DNA of 64,000 nt from Ensifer sesbaniae (lineage in GTDB: Bacteria > Pseudomonadota > Alphaproteobacteria > Rhizobiales > Rhizobiaceae). Where the stretch lies: positions 120,208-184,207 of the forward strand of contig NZ_JABEKU010000002.1 in NCBI RefSeq assembly GCF_013283665.1, read 5' to 3'. The notes under the pieces are model-generated. The model was not told the origin of the DNA, did not search any database, and saw only the letters and a program-made list of their open reading frames with translations. The translations under genes and the position numbers were made by a program. Below are positions 51,537 to 59,770 of this stretch, piece after piece. How positions within the stretch are numbered: position 1 is the first letter of the stretch; the number at the start of each line of letters is the position of its first letter.

Positions 51537-52298
51537 ATGCGAAGAGAAGTACAGTTCAACGGGCAAAGGGACTGGCGAATCGCACGATATGTCATCGGTG
51601 GCATTGTTGGTTTCGCCGTACTCGCGCAGGTTTTGGTCTATCTGAGCCTGGTCGCTCTCGTCGATCGGCCTTATGCTGCCGCCATGGTCGGAGCCGCGTT
51701 GATCTCCCTGCTGATGGGCGTGCCGCTGATCGTGCTCGCGGCGACACAGTTTCGCCGGGCCCAGCGCCTGCGTAACCAGATTAACCACGTCGTCGCCCAC
51801 GATGCCACGACGGGCTGCGTAACCGGCCGCGGGCTGGTGCAGCAGGTCAACGGCCTCGAGCGCCGCCGGCAACGCGCTGGCGAAGAGCTTCACGGCGCGC
51901 TCATCCACCTCAGAATCAACAACCTCGATGACGTCGGTGCCGCTTTCGGTCCGGCCTGGAGCGAGGAACTGCTCCAATTCGTCGCCTCCACCATCAGCAC
52001 CTCGGTGCGGCGCGATGACATCGTCGCTCGAACCGGCCCGGCAAGTTTTGACGTGCTCCTGATCGGCGCGACCGAATCGGATGCCGAACAGGTTTCCATG
52101 CGCCTGACAACGGCGCTGGCTTCGGCGCACTTCTCAGCCGACGGCAGCAAGGTCGATCTGGCGCTGAGCGTCGGCGGCGCATTGTTCGACGGTAGCGTCG
52201 ATCTCGAACGACTGCGCCGTGCGGCGGCATCCGAGACGGTGATCGTTGCCGGCGAAGGAACCCAAAGCGTCGATTTCGTCCGGCTGCCTTCGGCCTGA
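51537..52298 (+). CDS. Membrane protein with degenerate GGDEF domain
   Basis: 253 residues from ATG 51537, chosen because GGGAG is 6 nt upstream; the frame also allows TTG at 51516. Two membrane helices (about 15-38 and 45-66) are followed by a GGDEF-like domain (78-250): DATTGCVTGRGLVQQ is the DxLTGLxNR region, and RTGPASFDVLLIGA occupies the place of the RxGGDEFxxLL motif. Replacement of GGDEF by GPASF should abolish diguanylate cyclase activity. It may act as a c-di-GMP or GTP sensor, or just as an envelope protein. It lies 365 bp upstream of the Lap-like type I secretion genes in the same direction. Confidence 0.8.
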   Translation: MRREVQFNGQRDWRIARYVIGGIVGFAVLAQVLVYLSLVALVDRPYAAAMVGAALISLLMGVPLIVLAATQFRRAQRLRNQINHVVAHDATTGCVTGRGLVQQVNGLERRRQRAGEELHGALIHLRINNLDDVGAAFGPAWSEELLQFVASTISTSVRRDDIVARTGPASFDVLLIGATESDAEQVSMRLTTALASAHFSADGSKVDLALSVGGALFDGSVDLERLRRAAASETVIVAGEGTQSVDFVRLPSA

Positions 52299-52663
52299 TA
52301 TACTTGATTCCGCCGCGTGTGCTGGGGAAGAGATCTGCTCTTCGCTCGCAGCGGCTGAGAATGCAGAAATGCGTTCGCGCTGGCGTTGCGCCATCGGCTG
52401 CGTTGCAATCGGCCGAGGCGCCTCATGACCTTGGCCATCTGCGCGTGATTTATTTTATTTCAATGGGTTAACGGTTTCTCTTGCTATTGTACGGATGTTC
52501 CATTTTTGCAACATAGCCGTGCGAAAGCTCGCGACGCTCGGGAACCACCCCAAAATTGGTGGCCGCGCTATATTACCTCTGTATTATCTATCGATGAATT
52601 TCGGCAGTTGTAACGCACGCTCGGATTAGCCAGCATGACGTACTGATTGCGAGGGGGATAATA
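52299..52663. other. AT-rich upstream region of the type I secretion operon (365 bp)
   Basis: No gene found. Bases 52440-52640 are AT-rich for this genome and include a small hairpin CCACC...GGTGG at 52545-52562 and TATATT/TATTAT boxes near 52575-52590. It probably holds the promoter of the TolC-ABC-HlyD operon. Confidence 0.45.
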
Positions 52664-54109
52664 TTGAACGTCCGGAAAACTTTTAAGAGCGGGCTTTTTT
52701 CCATGCTGCTCACGTCCACCGTCTTTGCGGGTGGCGCGGCCGAAGCGATGACGTTGAAGGAAGCGCTTCAGATCGCGATGGAATCGAACCCGGAAATCGG
52801 GCAGTCGGTCGAAAACCGCGAGGCAATCGAGTTCGAGCTGCGGCAGGCGCGGGGTCTTTATCTTCCAAGCGTCGACTTCGAGGCTTCAACGGGTGTCCAG
52901 CATCTTGAAGACGAGAGCCGTCGATTGGGTTCCATCGAGAACGATCCGCTCTATCCGTCCGACGTCGGGCTGACGATTACGCAGAAGCTCTTCGATGGCG
53001 GTGGCCGTCGCGCCGAACTGGAGCGTCAGGCAGCGCGCGTTGACAGCGCCTCCTTCCGCGTCCTCGAACGCTCCGAGACGATCGGTCTGCAGATCGTCCG
53101 CGAGTATTTCGAATATATCCTCCAGCAGCAGATCGTTGCCGAAGCGCGCAAGAACGTCAGCGTCCACCAGTCGATCCTGTCGGATATCAGCTCGCTGATT
53201 TCAGGGGGCGCCCTGACCGACGCAGATCGCCAGCAGGCGAGTGAGCGCCTGTTGTCCGCGAAGGCCCGCCTTCAGGAAGCTGAAGAAGCGCTCGAAACCG
53301 TGAAGATCAGCTTCAACCGCCTGGTTGGCCAACCGCTCACGAAGCCGTCCATGCCGAAGTCGGTTGCCGGCGCCCTCCCGAAGACGCTGGAGACGGCAAT
53401 CGGTATTGCCCGCGGTAACAATCCGCGCATCAAGGCCGCCGATTCCGACATCAGCGTTGCGGATTCGCAGGTCAAAGCTGCGCGCTCGAACATGCTTCCG
53501 GAAGTCTTCGCCGAGGGGCGCGTACGCACGGGCAACGATATCGACGGCTCGACCGGCAACACCTGGGACGCCCAGGCCCGCATCGTGGCGAAGTGGAACC
53601 TCTATCGCGGCGGTATCGATATCGCCAACGAGCAGGAGCAGATGCGCCGCGCCAGCGAACAGCGGCTGGTCTTCCATCAGGCGCATCGCGAGGTCGAGGA
53701 GGCCGTTCGCATTTCCTGGGAACGCCGCAGCAGCCAGTATGAAATCGCCCGCACGCTGAATGCTCAGGCTCAGATGAACGTACAGCTCGTTGAGTCCTAT
53801 CGCGAACAGCTCAAGGTCGGTCAGCGTTCGTTGCTCGACGTGCTTGGCGCCCAGAACTCGCGTTTCAACGTCAGTGTGCTCGCAAAGACCGCGCAGTACG
53901 CCGCCCTGTTTGCCGAGTACCGCCTGCTCGCGGCAACCGGCCAGCTCTTGTCGACGATGCAGATCAAGGCGCCGGCCCAGGCCGAAGCCTATGCTCGCAA
54001 CGAGTTCAATGTCCCGGAGACGCCGGCTACGGAGACCTATCGCCGTGTTCCGTCGCGCCAGACGAACGACTTGCCGCTCGATTTGTTGGCGCCGATTCGA
54101 CAGAAATGA
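52664..54109 (+). CDS. TolC family outer membrane protein (type I secretion, LapE-like)
   Basis: 481 residues with TTG start; GAGGGGG at 52651-52657 fits. A signal peptide ends near AGGAAEA. TolC-type repeats are visible: MTLKEALQIAMESNPEIGQS at the start of the mature chain, RGLYLPSVDFEAST, LTITQKLFDGGGRRAELERQ, and in the second half SVADSQVKAARSNMLPEVFA and KWNLYRGGIDIANEQEQ. The coiled-coil helical barrel forms the periplasmic tunnel and the beta-strands the outer-membrane pore. It is the first gene of an operon with an ABC exporter and HlyD adaptor, so it most likely forms the exit for the giant adhesin at 59771. Confidence 0.92.
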   Translation: MNVRKTFKSGLFSMLLTSTVFAGGAAEAMTLKEALQIAMESNPEIGQSVENREAIEFELRQARGLYLPSVDFEASTGVQHLEDESRRLGSIENDPLYPSDVGLTITQKLFDGGGRRAELERQAARVDSASFRVLERSETIGLQIVREYFEYILQQQIVAEARKNVSVHQSILSDISSLISGGALTDADRQQASERLLSAKARLQEAEEALETVKISFNRLVGQPLTKPSMPKSVAGALPKTLETAIGIARGNNPRIKAADSDISVADSQVKAARSNMLPEVFAEGRVRTGNDIDGSTGNTWDAQARIVAKWNLYRGGIDIANEQEQMRRASEQRLVFHQAHREVEEAVRISWERRSSQYEIARTLNAQAQMNVQLVESYREQLKVGQRSLLDVLGAQNSRFNVSVLAKTAQYAALFAEYRLLAATGQLLSTMQIKAPAQAEAYARNEFNVPETPATETYRRVPSRQTNDLPLDLLAPIRQK

Positions 54110-54136
54110 TCGTCCTCGTCAGGGTGGACACAATCG

Positions 54137-56320
54137 GTGGTAGTGCAAGGCATTGACAGGCATGTGCAGATTGGCCCGTCTGTGACTGGGTTTTCCGAGG
54201 CGTTCAAGGAGATCTGTATCTTCTTGAACCGCCCCTCGTCAGACAGCGTGCTTTATTCGGATGTTCCTTTCGACGCTCGCTTGCCGAGCGCCGAGGACGT
54301 CTCACGTATTGCAGAGCGCGTTGGGTTGGAAACGGAGCTCGTGTCCAGGCGCGCGATCGGCAATCGTGATTTCGTGTATCCTCTGCTGCTCATCTTTCAC
54401 GACGGCAGTGCCATGGCGCTTTTGGAAGAGGCGCCTGACGGTACCTTGAGCTTTTCGAACAGAGCCGCCGCTCCGGGCGAAGCGGCGATGAAGCTGTCCG
54501 AGTTGCAGCTCGGAAGTCTCGCCTATGCGGTATCCTTCTCGGCCACTTATCTCAATACGGCGACGGGCCGTGGCGTTGGCGAGGCTCGCAACATCGACCG
54601 CCGGCATTGGCTGACAGCCACGGTCAAGCCTTTCTGGCAGGCCTATGTGCAAGTGGCGATCGCGGCCTTTTTCATCAATGTGCTCGCGCTTGCCGCGCCG
54701 CTCTTTACGATGAACGTCTACGATCGGATCCTCCCAAACAAGGCTATCGCGACGCTTTGGGTGCTGGCGCTTGGCATCAGCACGGCCATCCTGTTCGACT
54801 TCCTGCTGAAGACGGTTCGTGCGGCGCTGATCGACTTTGCCGGGCGCAAGGCTGATCTGAAGCTCTCCTACATGCTGTTCGAGAAGATCCTGCATGCGAC
54901 GATGGCCTCTCGGCCACCTTCTACCGGCGAATACGCCAACAGGGCGATGCAGTATGAATTCGTTCGCGAATTCTTCACGTCGAATACGCTGAGTACGCTG
55001 ATCGACAGCCTTTTCGTCTTCGTTTTCATCGCGGCTGTCTATGCGGTCGCGGGCTGGATCGCACTCGTGCCGGCGGTCGCGTTCCTCTTGAGCCTCGTGA
55101 TCGGCTATGTCGCGCAGTACAAGATCGGCAACCGTGTCGCTGCGGCATCGAACGAATCTGCCCAGCGTCAGGCGCTGCTGGTTGAGACGATCAGCGCCAT
55201 CGAGACGGTGAAGACTCTACATTCGGAAAAGCAGCTTTTGCGCCGCTGGAACGAACTGGCCAAGCACTCTTCGAACACGGCCGAGCAGATCAAGGAAATC
55301 TCCTCCTGGGCCTCGCACGCCACACAGTTTGTGCAGCAATTGGTGACCGTCTGCATTGTCGTTGCCGGCGCCTACCAGTTTACCGAGGGCAAGATCTCCT
55401 CCGGCGCGATCATCGCGGCCAGCATGCTGGCCGGCCGCGCCGTCGCGCCGCTCGGACAGATCGCGATGACGCTGGCCCGGTTGCGTCAGGCGATTTTGTC
55501 GCTGCGCATCCTGAATGCGGTGATGGAGCAGCCGGAGGACCGGCCCGACACCATCGGCTTCGTCAACCGCGAGATCCGCAACGGCAGCATCACTTTTACC
55601 AATCTCGACTTCGCCTATCCGGGGACCGACTACAAAGTGGTCAGCGGCATGAACGTCACCATCAGGGCGGGCGAACGCGTTGGCATCATCGGCCGCATCG
55701 GTTCGGGCAAGACCACGATCGGCCGGCTTCTCGCCGGTCTCTACGCGCCCAGCGCCGGTCGTATCCTGCTCGATGGCGTCGATATCCGACAGTTGCATCC
55801 CTCTGTAGTCCGCTCGGCGGTTTCCTTCGTGTCGCAGAACTCAGACCTGTTTTCCGGTACCATCAAGGAAAACCTGCTGATGGCGAACCCGATCGCCAGC
55901 GATGAAGAGGTGGTCGTGGCAGCACGGCTCGCTGGCGTCGACGATTTCGTCTCGCATCATCCTCGCGGCTATGACATGCCGGTGGGCGAGCGCGGCTCCC
56001 AACTTTCCGGCGGGCAGCGCCAGGCGGTCGCCATCGCCCGGCTGTTGTTGCGCAAGCCGAAGGTCGTGTTCCTCGACGAGCCATCCGGGGCGATGGACCT
56101 CGCGAGCGAGCGCGAGTTGATCAACAAACTTTCCAACGTTTTCAGCAGCGATGTCACACTTTTGATATCCACCCACCGTCACAGCATGCTGAGCCTTGTC
56201 GATCGTTTGCTTGTCCTCGACCGCGGTCGCCTGGTTGCCGACGGTCCCAAGGCTGCGGTCATCGAACAGTTGCAAAGGCGGTCGGGCTCTGCCGGGCCGG
56301 TGGAGGGGGCAGGGCTATGA
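54137..56320 (+). CDS. Type I secretion ABC exporter (permease-ATPase fusion, LapB/HlyB-like)
   Basis: 727 residues, GTG start (a second GTG two codons on is also possible). The N-terminal 150 residues resemble a C39-like domain lacking a clear catalytic triad, as in RTX exporters. Six membrane helices follow (about 175-450). The nucleotide-binding domain has Walker A GRIGSGKT (519-526), signature LSGGQRQ (623-629), Walker B VVFLDEPSG and a switch His in STHRHS. It uses ATP to push large unfolded RTX proteins through the HlyD-TolC tunnel. It is 27 bp after the TolC gene and 60 bp before the HlyD gene. The clear C39-like degenerate domain fits LapB-type adhesin exporters. Confidence 0.93.
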   Translation: MVVQGIDRHVQIGPSVTGFSEAFKEICIFLNRPSSDSVLYSDVPFDARLPSAEDVSRIAERVGLETELVSRRAIGNRDFVYPLLLIFHDGSAMALLEEAPDGTLSFSNRAAAPGEAAMKLSELQLGSLAYAVSFSATYLNTATGRGVGEARNIDRRHWLTATVKPFWQAYVQVAIAAFFINVLALAAPLFTMNVYDRILPNKAIATLWVLALGISTAILFDFLLKTVRAALIDFAGRKADLKLSYMLFEKILHATMASRPPSTGEYANRAMQYEFVREFFTSNTLSTLIDSLFVFVFIAAVYAVAGWIALVPAVAFLLSLVIGYVAQYKIGNRVAAASNESAQRQALLVETISAIETVKTLHSEKQLLRRWNELAKHSSNTAEQIKEISSWASHATQFVQQLVTVCIVVAGAYQFTEGKISSGAIIAASMLAGRAVAPLGQIAMTLARLRQAILSLRILNAVMEQPEDRPDTIGFVNREIRNGSITFTNLDFAYPGTDYKVVSGMNVTIRAGERVGIIGRIGSGKTTIGRLLAGLYAPSAGRILLDGVDIRQLHPSVVRSAVSFVSQNSDLFSGTIKENLLMANPIASDEEVVVAARLAGVDDFVSHHPRGYDMPVGERGSQLSGGQRQAVAIARLLLRKPKVVFLDEPSGAMDLASERELINKLSNVFSSDVTLLISTHRHSMLSLVDRLLVLDRGRLVADGPKAAVIEQLQRRSGSAGPVEGAGL

Positions 56321-56380
56321 TCGATGCTCTCGGCATGACGGTGACGCAATATCGGTCCGCAAGTGGCGGGAGGCGGCAGC

Positions 56381-57661
56381 ATGACTGAGAAACCGCCGCT
56401 TGCCGCACGTGCGGGCCTGCTTGTCATCGGCTTGCTGATCAGCTGTTTCGTCGCCTGGGCGGCGATTGCCGAGGTCGACGAAATTGCCCGTGGCGAAGGC
56501 AAGGTCATTCCCGTCTCGAAGACACAGATCATCCAGTCGAGTGAGCCCGGCATCGTGCGCGAGATCGCCGTGCAGCCCGGCCAGGTCGTTCGCCGCGGCG
56601 ACCTGATCCTGCGGCTCGACGATACGGCCAGCGGCTCCTCGCTAGGCGAGCTCGAGGCCAAGGCACGGTCACTGCGGGCGCAAGTCGCGCGGCTGGAGCT
56701 TGAGGAGACCGGCGCCTACGACACAAAATACGATTGCCCCGAGGACATCGCCAAGGTTGCACCGGCGATCTGCGCGAACGAAGAACGACTGCTTCAGGCG
56801 AAAGCAGGCAACTTCAACAACAAGCTGTCGGTCATGCAGGCCCGAGAAGGACAGCGACAGAAGGAACTGGCGGAAGCGGAGGCCAACATCACCCGGCTCA
56901 CCGAGAGCCTGCAGGTCACCGAACGGGAGCTGGGGCTGCTCGAGCCGATGGCCAAGCGCAAGCTCGTCGCGCAGACGGAACTGCTGCGGGTCGAAAAGGA
57001 ACTGACCGACACCCGCGGGCAGCTTGCCCTCTGGAAGGAGTCGGTCGGAAAGCTGGAGGCGGCGCTCCAGGAGGCGACCCTCCAGGTGACCGAACTCTCG
57101 CTGCAGCTCAAGCAGGAAGCCCTGGCGGAAAAGACAGAGGCGCTCTCGCAGCTTTCGGTGATCGAGGAGACGATCCGCGGGGCGAGCAGCCGGGTTGCCA
57201 ACACCGATATTCGTTCGCCGGTTGACGGCATCATCAACACGCTGGATGTCAACACGGTCGGTGCCTATGTGACGCCGGGCGCAGTGATCGGCGGCGTCGT
57301 GCCGACGTCGGAGACCCTGCTCGTCGAGGCGAGGCTTTCACCGCGGGACGTCGCCTTCGTGCGCGCAGGCCAACCTGCATTGATCAAGATTTCGGCCTAT
57401 GACTTTTCGATCTATGGCGGCCTCGGCGGGATCGTGGAAACCGTCAGCGCCGACAGCCTCGTCGACCAGAACAATGGCGAGACCTATTACCTCGTGCGCG
57501 TCAAAACCGACACGGCCGCGCTCGTGAAGGACGGGCGCGAATATGCGATCATGCCCGGCATGATCGCATCGGTCGATATCATGACCGGCAAGAAGACCAT
57601 CCTTGCCTATCTGATGAAGCCGATCAACAAGGCGCGTGAGGAAGCCCTGCGGGAGCGCTGA
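56381..57661 (+). CDS. HlyD-type membrane fusion protein of type I secretion (LapC-like)
   Basis: 426 residues from the ATG at 56381, which has GGGAGG 7 nt upstream; GTG 56363 is a poorer start. One N-terminal membrane helix (about 12-30) is followed by the adaptor: VIPVSKTQIIQSSEPGIVRE, a lipoyl half, a long coiled-coil hairpin (about residues 90-270), the second lipoyl half (NTDIRSPVDGIINTLDVNTV) and a C-terminal beta-barrel (LVRVKTDTAALV, MPGMIASVDIMTGKKTIL). This is the HlyD/LapC class that joins the ABC exporter to TolC. Its stop overlaps the downstream ORF by a base (TGATGAATGA), and the RHH gene starts 4 bp on. Confidence 0.93.
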   Translation: MTEKPPLAARAGLLVIGLLISCFVAWAAIAEVDEIARGEGKVIPVSKTQIIQSSEPGIVREIAVQPGQVVRRGDLILRLDDTASGSSLGELEAKARSLRAQVARLELEETGAYDTKYDCPEDIAKVAPAICANEERLLQAKAGNFNNKLSVMQAREGQRQKELAEAEANITRLTESLQVTERELGLLEPMAKRKLVAQTELLRVEKELTDTRGQLALWKESVGKLEAALQEATLQVTELSLQLKQEALAEKTEALSQLSVIEETIRGASSRVANTDIRSPVDGIINTLDVNTVGAYVTPGAVIGGVVPTSETLLVEARLSPRDVAFVRAGQPALIKISAYDFSIYGGLGGIVETVSADSLVDQNNGETYYLVRVKTDTAALVKDGREYAIMPGMIASVDIMTGKKTILAYLMKPINKAREEALRER

Positions 57662-57664
57662 TGA

Positions 57665-58273
57665 ATGAACGAAACGCAGCCTCCACCGTCCGATGAGGAC
57701 CAGAGCGAGCTGCGGTTTCGCGTCGTCACCGTCGGCGGTCAGCGCCGCGGGATCAAGCTCGAGGAGATCTACTGGCAGTGCCTTGGCGAGCTGGCCGCGC
57801 GGCAGGGGCGTCGGCTCGCCGATATTGTTGCGGCCTGCGGAAGAGAGCTCGAGGGCGAGGGGAACCTGACGGCCCGGCTGCGTTATGTCGCGACCCGCTA
57901 CCTGCGTGATGAACTGAGGGCGGCCAAGGATCGCAGCAATCTCGCGGTCGTGGTGGGACAGGTCCGCGCCAGCCCGTCGCCGGCCTTCGCGCTCACCGGG
58001 AACAAGCAAATCATTGCCTACAACCCCGCATTCCTCTCCTTCGTCCAGTCCCGTGTCCTGCGGTCGCAGCAACCGCAACCGGCGCGCGGCCTGAGGCTCT
58101 CTTTCGACGTTCAGTTCGTTGATCTCGTCCGTCGCTTGAAGACGGCGCCCGGGGAGCCGCAACCGGCCGGCTTTACCATCGGCGTGCAGGGACAGGTGAC
58201 GCGCGGCAAGCTCAATGCCGCGCTGGCGCCGCTCGCTGACCAGGACGTGATCATCGGCTTCATCCTCGCGTGA
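57665..58273 (+). CDS. Ribbon-helix-helix domain protein
   Basis: 202 residues. The segment RFRVVTVGGQRRGIKLEEIY and WQCLGELAARQGRRLADIVA (residues about 18-60) matches the RHH_4 type ribbon-helix-helix domain found in alphaproteobacterial proteins, where KLE..yW..L...A...G.....iv is conserved. The rest (about 85-200) is unlike a known DNA-binding partner, and contains a repeat-like NKQIIAYNPAFLSFVQSRVL. It starts 4 bp after the HlyD gene and is probably co-transcribed with it. It may be a transcription regulator of the adhesin system or may bind a partner protein; the role is inferred from context. Confidence 0.8.
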   Translation: MNETQPPPSDEDQSELRFRVVTVGGQRRGIKLEEIYWQCLGELAARQGRRLADIVAACGRELEGEGNLTARLRYVATRYLRDELRAAKDRSNLAVVVGQVRASPSPAFALTGNKQIIAYNPAFLSFVQSRVLRSQQPQPARGLRLSFDVQFVDLVRRLKTAPGEPQPAGFTIGVQGQVTRGKLNAALAPLADQDVIIGFILA

Positions 58274-58328
58274 GGGCGCGGGAGTAGCCGTCAGGCCTCG
58301 GTGAAAGTGTCGACGTTGGAGACGACGT

Positions 58329-59276
58329 TCAGCGAACCGCGATGCCTTCGCCGGGCATCACGTCCGCGAGGGGCGCCGCAGACGCGACCTTGTCTCCTGT
58401 GGTCTTGATGCCGTGGATCCAGGAGCGACCCGCACTGACTGAAAAGAGCGGCTGATAGCTCGGAAGCGCACGGTCGAGCTTCACCTCGTCGCTCAGATTG
58501 TCGAGGACGAAGTGGCCCTGGCTCGTCGTGATTGCGAGCACCGCGTGATAGAGGTTGCGTCGGACATCGCGAAGTACCACGATCGACATAGCCTCCGACG
58601 GCAAGCCGGCCGCCTTCAGGGCAGCCATCTTCAGGATGGCATAGTCTTCGCAGTCCCCTATGCCGCGGGCAAGAATTTCATCCGGCGTCGCCCAGTAGTC
58701 CTTAGCACCGTAGTTCTCAGCGTCCGGCTGGTAGCGTACGATCCGGTTCACCGTGCGGTTGATGCCGCTGATCTTCTGGCGGAATGCGAGACCGTTGGCG
58801 TTTTCGATCGCCTTGCCGAGGATGCCGCGGGCGGCACACCCGCTCTCCTGTGCGCAGTGGTTGAAATCCGCAGCCACGACTGCCGGATAGACGGTCTTCC
58901 ATTTGCGCGCCACCGGGATTGACGAGACGCGGAAGGCAACTGAATGGAATACGGCGGAGGGTTCGGACGCCGCCGGTGCCTGGCCGCCTGGGCTCGTGCG
59001 AGCAGTGACCGCCGCTTTCTGCACGTGCTGGCTCTTTAGCGTATCGGCAGCTTGCCTCGACCAGGCGTTGATCGTCTCCGCGGCGACGGCGGCCAGAGGG
59101 CTTGCCATGCTCAGCATCTGCTGGAAGAGGCCGGGGTGGAGCATGCCGGATTGGCCCGCCTGAACGGACGATGTCGCAGATAGCGACACCAGGCCGATCG
59201 CGAACACTGAAGTCTTCAGGTATTTTCCGCAGCTCTTCCAGCTCTTCTTGTTCATCGCCGTGTCTCTCGGTTTCAT
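58329..59276 (-). CDS. LapG-like bacterial transglutaminase-like cysteine proteinase (BTLCP)
   Basis: 315 residues with an N-terminal signal peptide ending near SSVQAG. ATG 59255 (MNKKSWKS) is an alternative start. The C-terminal half has the LapG/BTLCP catalytic triad: Cys209 in ARGIGDCEDYAILK, His244 in NLYHAVLAI and Asp259 in FVLDNLSDE. The segment INRTVNRIVRYQPDAENYG is also typical. In Pseudomonas, LapG cleaves the N-terminus of the LapA adhesin in the periplasm when c-di-GMP is low, releasing it. The gene lies between the type I secretion genes and the giant adhesin and is divergent from the adhesin gene, matching a Lap-type system. No LapD homologue is in the window. Confidence 0.9.
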   Translation of the reverse strand: MKPRDTAMNKKSWKSCGKYLKTSVFAIGLVSLSATSSVQAGQSGMLHPGLFQQMLSMASPLAAVAAETINAWSRQAADTLKSQHVQKAAVTARTSPGGQAPAASEPSAVFHSVAFRVSSIPVARKWKTVYPAVVAADFNHCAQESGCAARGILGKAIENANGLAFRQKISGINRTVNRIVRYQPDAENYGAKDYWATPDEILARGIGDCEDYAILKMAALKAAGLPSEAMSIVVLRDVRRNLYHAVLAITTSQGHFVLDNLSDEVKLDRALPSYQPLFSVSAGRSWIHGIKTTGDKVASAAPLADVMPGEGIAVR

Positions 59277-59770
59277 GAGGACACTGTACGAACGAAAAGA
59301 AAAATGCCGGTAAAGCAGTATGTATTATTTAGTGTGTTTCGAAGTAATACGTTTTATCTAAAATTTTATTCAAATTCTATACTTGTGTATTCTTTTGGTG
59401 CGGATACGACCCGACTTCGCCGATGCACCAAAATAACCATCGATGGCGGCATGTCGCGGCAGTTGCCGATCGCGACCGCTTGTTTTGAGCGGGCACCCAT
59501 ATGGCTCCCTCTGCGACAAGCCTGCACAGCGAACCAACGGAAGAAATCTGGCGTTTTGGAGCACGATTTCGGAGCACGTTATCGAGTCGCCGTCCGCCCG
59601 TGCGGAGGATGGTTACGAGCCGATGACCAGAAATACTAAATTTGTACTAACGTCACCAATTTTGGGTATTGGCATAAGATATTATGCTGTTTTTCGCGAA
59701 TCTCGCCCGGACCGATTGCGATCTAAAAAGCTTGGTGTTTTCGTGCTCGCAAAGGTCGAGGGGTATTTCT
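59277..59770. promoter_or_regulatory. Divergent AT-rich promoter region between LapG-like and adhesin genes
   Basis: 494 bp without a gene. Bases 59310-59400 and 59630-59700 are strongly AT-rich. A perfect inverted repeat GCATAA-GATA-TTATGC (59672-59687) lies 84 bp upstream of the adhesin start. GAGGGG at 59758-59763 is the ribosome site. Two short direct copies of TTTTGGAGCACGATT/TTTCGGAGCACGTT occur near 59555-59580. Confidence 0.5.
59672..59687. promoter_or_regulatory. Inverted repeat upstream of the giant adhesin gene
   Basis: GCATAA (59672-59677) and TTATGC (59682-59687) are perfect 6-bp arms around GATA, in AT-rich DNA 84 bp before the adhesin start codon. It could be an operator or overlap a -10 element; the neighbouring RHH protein is a possible binder. 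Confidence 0.35.

Noticed and set aside
59671..59690. Possible sigma-54 promoter (GGCATAAGATATTATGC)
   Set aside because: The GG and GC are 13 nt apart rather than the required 10, so it does not fit the -24/-12 pattern.
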